Source: Tausonia pullulans (Eukaryota; Basidiomycota; Tremellomycetes; Cystofilobasidiales; Mrakiaceae). From it: a stretch of DNA of 64,000 bases. The stretch is from contig OX637628.1 in NCBI GenBank assembly GCA_951802195.1, positions 186,001 through 250,000 on the forward strand, given 5' to 3'. A program made the position numbers and the translations under genes. Numbering within the stretch: position 1 is the stretch's first letter; each line of letters begins with the position of its first letter. Shown piece by piece: positions 57,153 through 64,000 of this stretch. The notes beneath the pieces were generated by a model. The model ran no database searches. It was not told the origin of the DNA and worked only from the letters and a program-made list of their open reading frames with translations.

Positions 57153-60100
57153 TCAAGCGACCTTCTTGGACGTGTCCTCCTTGAGGCTGACGATCCGGTT
57201 GAGCACAACAACGTCGCCCTCGCGCCGTCCGGCAGCGACACCTTCAGGCTCGTCGAGGCACGCGAGCTTGGCGTCCTTGTCGACGGCAAAGTAAGCAACG
57301 CGGAGACCCTGGAACCGGATATCCTCCGGACCGACGAGCTGCTCGGCCGTCGCCTTGGGCGTGTCGTCGCTAGCGGAAGTGGCCATGTTGGTCTTGCCAG
57401 CGGCGGCGGCACCAGCGAGCGCCTGCTTGGTCCTCTCTTCTGAGACGGCACGCGCAGCGAGGGTGAGCTTCTTAGCAAGCGCCCAGAAGGCAGGCTCGAT
57501 GAGCGCCCCGCGGACGACGACGAGCGATTCCGGGTTGATGTCAGCGAGGTAGTCGTCGAGCGCGGCGGGATCGTCCGACTTGAAGAGAGGGTTGAAGATC
57601 CGGGTCTCATCGACGATGATGGGGGAGAACGTTTCCTTGTCCTCGGCGACCCACTCTGCAGGAGCCAAGAGGGAGAGAAGCGGAGAGCCGTTCATTATGG
57701 TGCAAAGAGAGAAAGAGAGAGAGAAAGGGAGCGCAAACACCCACGGATATAGGCCTTGGGCTTCTTGGCCTCAGTATCGAGCTTGACGATGAGCTCCGCA
57801 ACTTCGCCGTTGGCGTTCTTGATGACTTCCTCGCATGTGACGGCGCCCGGGGCTGAGAAAAGACCAACGGTCTTGCCCGGGGCGAGGCGGAAGTAGTCCT
57901 TGGAGTCCTCAAGCCGGAAGTCGTCGTGGTCAATGTAGAACGTCTTGGTAAACGCGACGTCGTATGTGCCCATCTCCGGGTGCTTTGGGTGGTAAGGCTT
58001 GCTCGCGACGACGCGCCAGCCCTCGGGGACGTTAGAGATCGTCACCTTGAGCGGGCGGAGGACAAAGTTGAGCCGAGGAGCTGACGACTCGAGGTATGTT
58101 CGAATTGACGACTCGAACTTAGCGAGCTGGATGTTGGACAGGGCTGTCGAGACACCAAGCGATTGGACGAAGTTCACGATCGCACCCGGGGGAACTCCGC
58201 GACGACGGAGGGCGATGAGAGTGTACATCCGAGGGTCGTCCCAGCCGGAGACGTGGTGCTCGTCGACCAGGCGCTTGATTTTGCGCTTAGACATGACGGA
58301 GCCCTGGATGTTGAGCCGGCCGTACTCGGACTGCCGGGGCTTGTAAACCTTAAGCGCGTCGCAGAGCCACTCATACGACTCGCGAGCCTGGATGAACTCG
58401 GTCGTGCAAAGCGAGTGAGAGATGTTCTCGAAGGAATCAACGAGGCAGTGGGTAAAATCGTAGGTGCTGGAGCCGGATCGAACCATAGTCAGCTGCCTGC
58501 CCGCTATTCATGCCCACCTCTCCCCTCATCACTCACGGGTAGATCGGCCAGTCGGTGCCCGTCCGATGGTGCGCGGCCTCGACGACGCGGTAAGCGATGA
58601 GGTCCCACATCTGCGGATTCCCACTCGAGAGGTCCATCTTCATCCGAAGCGTCGCCTCACCCTTCTTGTACTCGCCGGCGCGCATGCGTGCAAACTCGCG
58701 AAGTGAATCCTCGATCGGCGCCGACCGGTGGGCGCATGCCGTCCGGGCCTTGGACTCCTTGCCTCCACGGTGCTGGAATTGCTCTTCGGCCGTACAATAG
58801 CACATGTAGGCCTTGTCCTTGCGGATGAGCTCAGTTGCAAGGTCATAGAGCCGCTGGAAGTGGTCGCTCGAGTAGGTGATCGCCCAGGGCTCAAAGCCAA
58901 GCCAGCGGACCATCTCGAGGATCGACTCGAAGTAGCGGCCTTCCTCGGCCGAAGGGTTAGTGTCGTCGTACTGAAAAATGACTCGTCAGAGAGAGAGGAG
59001 ACGTTGTAGAAGGAACAGACAGACTTACCCGGAGATAAGTGTGGCCACCGTGGAATTTTGCATATCCGAAGTTGACGGCGATGGCTTTGGAGTGGCCTGT
59101 AGTTACACGGGCATCAATTCAAAAGATATCCATGGTTACACGTCAGGTGTCAGACGCACCAATGTGGAGGTAGCCGTTCCTTTTGAGATGGTAGACTTCA
59201 GTCGAGCGTTATACCGAGGATTGAGAGAGGGAAACGCCACTCACGGCTCGGGCGGAAACCGGGTGAACACCTTGCCACCGGTGAATTTGAGGTGCTCCTC
59301 CATAAGCTTCGGGTCAATTTGCGGGTTCTCTCCCGGCTTGTGCAGCCGCGAGAGCCAGCCCTCGGTGAACATTGTCTGGGAAGCATCAGCGGCCTCGGCT
59401 GACTCGGGGGACGCAGCCTTGGAGGAAGATGACGCAGTAGCAGCAGTGGAGGCCGCCTTAGTGTCCTGGTGTATCGTATTGTGTCGCATCGAGCGAGATA
59501 TGTAAGTAAAAGAAGAGCGGGGCGCGTACATTTGCCTCGGAGCGCACCTTGCCACCCTTGCCCTTGGTCTTCGCAGCGGCCGAGGCGGATCGAGCGGCCT
59601 CCTTGGTCCCGAATCGAGAGATGAAAGAGGCTTCGACGGCGGTCTTAACGTCAAGAGCTGGGGCCCACCTGATTACGGGCAAGGTCAACGTGAGAGACAA
59701 CGAGAAGAGAGCGACGCGAATCGATTACCCACTTGAGGTCAGTGTTCTTTACGGCTCCGAGCATCTTACCGAGGTCCTCCCAGCCCGAGGGCTTGGCCTC
59801 GTTCAGAGCGGCCTCAACGAGCTCGGGGATGTCGGCGGCGGCGATGTTGACGCCTGGAAAGCAACGCAGTTAATCGCGCGCCTGCCTGAATTCGCTCGGC
59901 ATCGCTCCAGGTGGCCCGACGTACCAACACCACACGCCTTGTCGAATGCAGGCGAGTCAAAGTCCTCAGGGTTCGACTCGACATACTTGATGGCAGCTGC
60001 ATTGTCAACGAAAGGACGCGGTCAGGTTTGTTGTGCTTGAGCAGAACGCACGTAGTAGACAGGTAGTGGTGGAGCAACAGCAAGCGCGAAACACGTGGAG

Positions 60101-60829
60101 TCTTACTACGCCGCCACTCAAAGATGACAAAAGAAGACAGACCACTTCCGGAGACGAAACTCCCGACAACAATCCCACCTTTGAGGCGGCTCATGGAAGG
60201 CAGGAACCAAGGAGGACTACAAAGGCACAAAGAGCCAGCTGGCGACAGACAGCTTCGACCCGACCACAGGAGAAGCGCCATACCGTCGTGGCTCGCGCTA
60301 CAACGTCTCCTCATAACGCCGCAAAGCATACAAGCCAATGTGCGCTCGTACAAGAGTTTATAGCATGTACAGCAAAGTTCTACCCTGCTCGGCTGAGTCG
60401 GGTTATGAAGCAAGCCGCACGCGCCTCTTCATCCACCCACGCTCCGGCACCACCCATCTATCTCGCACGTCAAAACCCCGTCATGGCCAGCACTCATTGC
60501 ACTGTATGGGAGAGAGACTCACCGAGAACCTGGTCACTCCGCCCGAGCTTACCCTCAGCAACAATGGCTGCGAGCCTCGCCCTGCGCGCAACGTCGAGCT
60601 TGGGGCTCTGGCTGACGACGACGAGAAGAAGCTTGCCCTTCTCCTCGTCCCAGCCGGCGGGCGCTTTGCCCTCGGCGGCGTCGTTGGGAAAAGCGGCTCC
60701 GACAACGTCGGCGAAGAGGGCCGCCTGCTTGGCATTGCGGACGAGCTCGGTCGCCTTCGTGGCCGGAACGGCGTACGCGGTGTACAAAGGGAGGAGGGCC
60801 TCCTGGGCCGGGGTGAGGGCGGGCGCCAT
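57153..60829 (-). CDS. GLN4: Cytosolic glutaminyl-tRNA synthetase
   Basis: Class I aminoacyl-tRNA synthetase, starting [19 protein letters not shown] (60829). The N-terminal RNA-binding appendage covers about residues 1-220 and ends in a Lys/Ala/Ser linker. The catalytic core has [20 protein letters not shown] (HIGH motif), [35 protein letters not shown] and [20 protein letters not shown]. GlnRS-specific blocks are [40 protein letters not shown] (KMSKS motif) and [20 protein letters not shown]. The C-terminal beta-barrels include [20 protein letters not shown] and [19 protein letters not shown]. These features separate it from GluRS. It charges tRNA-Gln in the cytosol. No in-frame ATG upstream supports a mitochondrial form. 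About eight exons. Confidence 0.94.
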
Positions 60830-61958
60830 GTGCGCTTGCGCTGGAGTGGCGAGAGAGAAGGGAGAAGAGGGGAAAGGTGAGTGGTGGAACGCAGCGAGCG
60901 AAGTGGTGGAGGCCCTGCGAAGTTGATGGTCGTCAAGGTCAAATCGCGAGAGAACCACGCGCTCGAAAGGGAGAGTTGACTGAGCTGAGTCGGTGACTCG
61001 CTATACTGTAGTAACAGGTTCCGCTCAAGCAACAAAGTAACATCGAATGACTCGTCGGTTGTTGACACAAGTCGATCTTTTTCATAATCTCAACAAGCAA
61101 TCCGCTTTCGAACGGGAAAAGAGACCGCTGCAACGGAGAGCAACGTTCTTGGGAACTACCCAATGCTAGCTGGAGTCTCTCCGTTGTGACCATCTCAACT
61201 GTTTTCTAGCTCATGATTTGAGCACTCACGCCCTCAGATTAAAAATGCTTGCGCACGAGAGTTGAACTACCTTGACGACGGTTGACCGGCCCGACTGAGG
61301 GCGAGTCGGAACGAGTTCCAAGTCGAGATAGCAGACACGTCTCATCCTGATCTCGTCTTCCTCGAAGCGCCGACGACCTCCAACCACATTCTACGCCCCC
61401 CATCCCTTTGCTAGCTTGACCAGCGGCCCGCGGCATGCCCCTCGGCCACGCCCTCTCCTGCTGCAGGCACGCTCTGGCCTACAGGAGGGCGTCGGTCGCC
61501 TGCCTGTCGGTCTCCGCCCGGACTAGGCCGCTCCTTGTCCCGAACCCCCCTCGCCAGCCGACGTCAAAGAGCCGTCTATCGTGTCGACGACGGCTCTCGA
61601 TCTCTTGCCCGGTTCTGGTACGTATTGGCGCGTCCGAAACCAGCCACAGGCTCTCCTGCTGATGTCCCATCGGACTTCCCCTTCTGCTCTTGCTCTCCTG
61701 ACAGGACTCCGCTGGTGACGACTCTGAACCGCTAAAAAGGACCGCCTTCTACGCTGGCGAGAGAGGTATGTGTATCAAGGAGACGTCTCTTGAATGTTTT
61801 GTTAGAGTAGATGCCCGAGATGTCAAGTGCTGACTCGATTATCTGCCGGTGAAGCAGAGGCCAGCGACGCGACGCGCGCTGAAGACGGTCAGCGATGCCT
61901 CGACGCTCAGAGGTCGAACTCGCCCTCCTTATTCCTCCCCGAAGACAAGACTCAGCGC
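60830..61958. other. Bidirectional promoter region
   Basis: 1.1 kb between the divergent GlnRS gene and the plus-strand gene that leaves the window. From 61827 the frame of the downstream gene is already open, so a 5' exon may begin here, but no ATG is in frame before 61959. Confidence 0.4.
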
Positions 61959-64000
61959 ATGCCGTTCACGACGATGTCCAGGATGCCCGTTGCAGCTCCA
62001 ACTCTAGGCATGCCTGGGAGTACTCGGGCCTCGCCACCCGCTCCTGCGCTCACTAGGACATCGGCAGCGTCCTTGTCCCAGAAAGAGACACACGAGTCGT
62101 CTGATATCTGGTACGACAAAACCTTGCCTTCGGGTGGATTCGAGGTCCCCTGGAACGATGCCGGTGAGGAAGCACAGCGGCCTTCTCAAGGCAGCGACAG
62201 CCTCAAGCCGACACCCTGGGTGTACCGGTCCTACCCGCATAGGCCGAGACGCTCTCCGGCCGCCGACCCCACCCCTAGGGTCATACGTATGCTCATGACC
62301 GAGAAGGAGAAAAAAATTGAAGGATGGTCCACTATGAGCGAGGAGGAACAATCGGGGGCGCTGGAAGAACGGAACAACCTGGCGAAGGCCCGATGGCACG
62401 CTCTGTCGCACTCCGAACGGATGAGGATCGTCAAGGAGATGAACGTCAAGAGATCATTGAAGGAGAGGGGCCAAAACCACGCGCGGACCGTAGCGGGGTG
62501 GCGAACGCGGATGTGGGAAAAATGGACGGTCAGTGACCTCGTTGTTTGTCCGGCGGTCTTTCAGTGGGCCGTTGACAGCGCGTGTTCTCTAGCTGCTTTG
62601 CTGACCGGGACATTCTGATGGGACCTGCTGTGATATTAGGTCACGGGTGTTAGACACCCGGAGTCACAGCGACTGTTTGACGCCAGCCTCTTCCCGTTAA
62701 AGGAGGAGGACGACGATACCTCCCTTGGCATCAGCGACAACCAATTCGCGAGGATCGGGGCGAGACCGCCCACAGAGGATTGTATCGGCCGACTTACTGG
62801 CCGGGGAACGAATTCTACCAAAAAAGCTCCATCACTTGCTCCTGCCCCGGCTTCTTCGAAACCCAAGACTGAGGCGACCCGAGCCAAACAAGGCAAAAAA
62901 ACATGGCCTCTTCTCATGTCTAGAGGGGGGCCTACTGAGCCAATAACCTCCCTCTCGTTACCTCTTGTGCCAGCGAAGCGGACAAAGTTTCCCTCGAAGC
63001 TCGAGGCTTCTTCCTCCCCGTTTTGCTTCAAGCAAGTTCCTCTTCACTCCCCCTCCCTCGCCACTCCATCAACACTTCCCTCTTCGGTCAGCCAGACTGA
63101 AGAGGCGGAGAAGTCGCGGAGGCGGCAATTCCCTTCCCCAAGACCGCCACCGGCTGCACCGCTCGTGGCCTCCAGCGTCAGCGCACCTTCGACATTCTCC
63201 ACAGGGGCCGAAAACCAGGACGCTCCTCATCCCAAACAGCGCCTGGAGCAGCCGCTCGTCATTCCGAGAACCGTCGCTCTATCTCAGATACAGGCGATTT
63301 CAAGACGAATGCCGCCGCTTCCGCGGCCACGAACAGAGGCAGCAGCCAAGCTTGACCTTGCCTCGCCCGTCCTCTCCTCATCATCATCTTCTGCCCTAGT
63401 CACGCACACCGTCACTCTCTCCAGCCCCTTTCCTGCTTCCCCCTTCTCCCGACGCGCGTCTTCACCCTCTATCTCTCCTCCGCCCCAAAGGTCCGCCCCT
63501 TCCCCCTCCGAGGGTTCTGCACAACCTTCTTCTTCGTATTCCCCATCCGCATCTTCCTCCTCATCATCATCCCACTTCACCTCGTCCACCACCACCTTTC
63601 GCCCTACGCCTCCCTCGGCCATCGCCGCCAACACCAAAGAGCGCTTCCGATTCGACGAGTGCCATCAGCCCCTCCCGGACCCGAGCGAGCGAGCCAGCGT
63701 CCGTCGGACGCGAGCTCTCCTCCGTGCGGGGAAAGCCACAGAGTGCAGTCTTGAGGCGAAGCCCCGGTCGCTTGAGCAGTCCTCCCAGTCCCCTTCTGCC
63801 AGTCAGGAGGGCGAGGGAGGCAGAACAACCGCAGTCTCATCGGCACAGCAACAGCAGGACACCTCAGATCTCTCCGGACTCTCGCGGCTTTCGCGGAATC
63901 CAAGGGCCATGTTTACTGAGGTCCTCAAGAGTTTTGCGCAGTCGCCGACTTCGAAGTCGAAGGTGTCTTTCGAGCGACAGATCTTCGTCACTCCATCCTC
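61959..64000 (+). CDS. Partial regulatory-looking protein, weakly HMG-box-like
   Basis: The frame opens at MPFTTMSRMPVAAPTLG and continues past an intron (donor gtcagt at 62530, acceptor attag near 62640) to the right edge, so the C-terminus is missing. Residues about 90-190 are basic and helical: RRSPAADPTPRVIRMLMTEK, EKKIEGWSTMSEEEQSGALE and AKARWHALSHSERMRIVKEM. The W-x-x-LS-x-x-ER pattern is faintly like an HMG box, but the usual aromatic N-terminal core is not clear, so I do not assign one. The remainder is Ser/Pro-rich disordered sequence with a basic patch (EKSRRRQFPSPRPPP) and SRLSRNPRAMFTEVLKSFA near the edge. A nuclear role is a guess. Confidence 0.6.

Noticed and set aside
61239-61290. 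tRNA-like stretch on the minus strand (GTTCAACTC followed by a T run)
   Set aside because: No 5' acceptor strand pairs with the 3' end, and the T stem has mismatches.
1-64000. Search for transposons, LTR elements, virus-derived genes and toxin genes
   Set aside because: No reverse transcriptase, integrase, transposase, capsid-like protein, long terminal repeat or long inverted repeat was recognised. Only short tandem repeats were found.

Overview
The window reads as nuclear DNA of a basidiomycete fungus, most likely a GC-rich, yeast-forming Pucciniomycotina lineage of the Microbotryomycetes kind; that placement is inferred from gene style, since no marker gene is present. Genes are monocistronic and very intron-rich, with introns mostly 50-110 nt, GT..AG ends and pyrimidine-rich tracts. 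Exons can be tiny: six micro-exons of 6-10 nt lie in five different genes. I see no transposon, retroelement, virus-derived gene, CRISPR array or bacterial-style operon.

Layout. 0.3-2.8 kb (-): an unusually long protein ending in a Mim1-like outer-membrane segment. 5.4-11.3 kb (+): a ~1,500-residue DUF1752/DUF3295 regulatory protein. 11.9-13.0 kb (-): a disordered orphan protein. 13.6-15.4 kb (+): an Old Yellow Enzyme-type flavoprotein. 15.6-16.9 kb (-): a con-6 protein with a CRE-like promoter site. 17.2-18.4 kb (-): an orphan multi-pass membrane protein. 18.8-20.9 kb (-): an aldo/keto reductase fused to a RidA-type domain. 22.3-24.9 kb (+): a glycosyltransferase-like type II membrane protein. 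25.3-28.0 kb (-): a mitochondrial Mmc1-like membrane protein. 28.9-30.6 kb (+): SEC13. 31.8-34.6 kb (-): a 16-exon MFS transporter. 35.6-37.3 kb (-): a velvet-domain regulator behind a 3.3 kb gene-free upstream region. 40.6-44.1 kb (-): TAF5, divergent from FCF1 (44.5-45.8 kb, +). 46.1-47.6 kb (-): a mitochondrial lipoyl/biotinyl-like protein without the attachment lysine. 48.5 kb (+): tRNA-Gly(UCC). 51.5-56.9 kb (+): a Zn2Cys6 transcription factor. 57.2-60.8 kb (-): glutaminyl-tRNA synthetase. 62.0 kb to the right edge (+): a regulatory-looking protein that runs out of the window.

The content mixes conserved housekeeping genes (SEC13, TAF5, FCF1, GlnRS), mitochondrial biogenesis (Mim1-like, Mmc1-like, lipoyl-like), developmental or nutrient regulators (velvet, con-6, DUF1752, Zn2Cys6) and redox enzymes. 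Nothing shows that neighbours form one pathway; strand changes and separate promoters argue against a cluster. The most unusual items are the reductase-RidA fusion lacking the archetypal RidA arginine, the lysine-less lipoyl-like mitochondrial protein with an acidic tail, the very long Mim1-type protein, and the recurring micro-exons.

Gene models were built by hand from splice signals, frame and family resemblance. Starts and small exons are the least certain parts.
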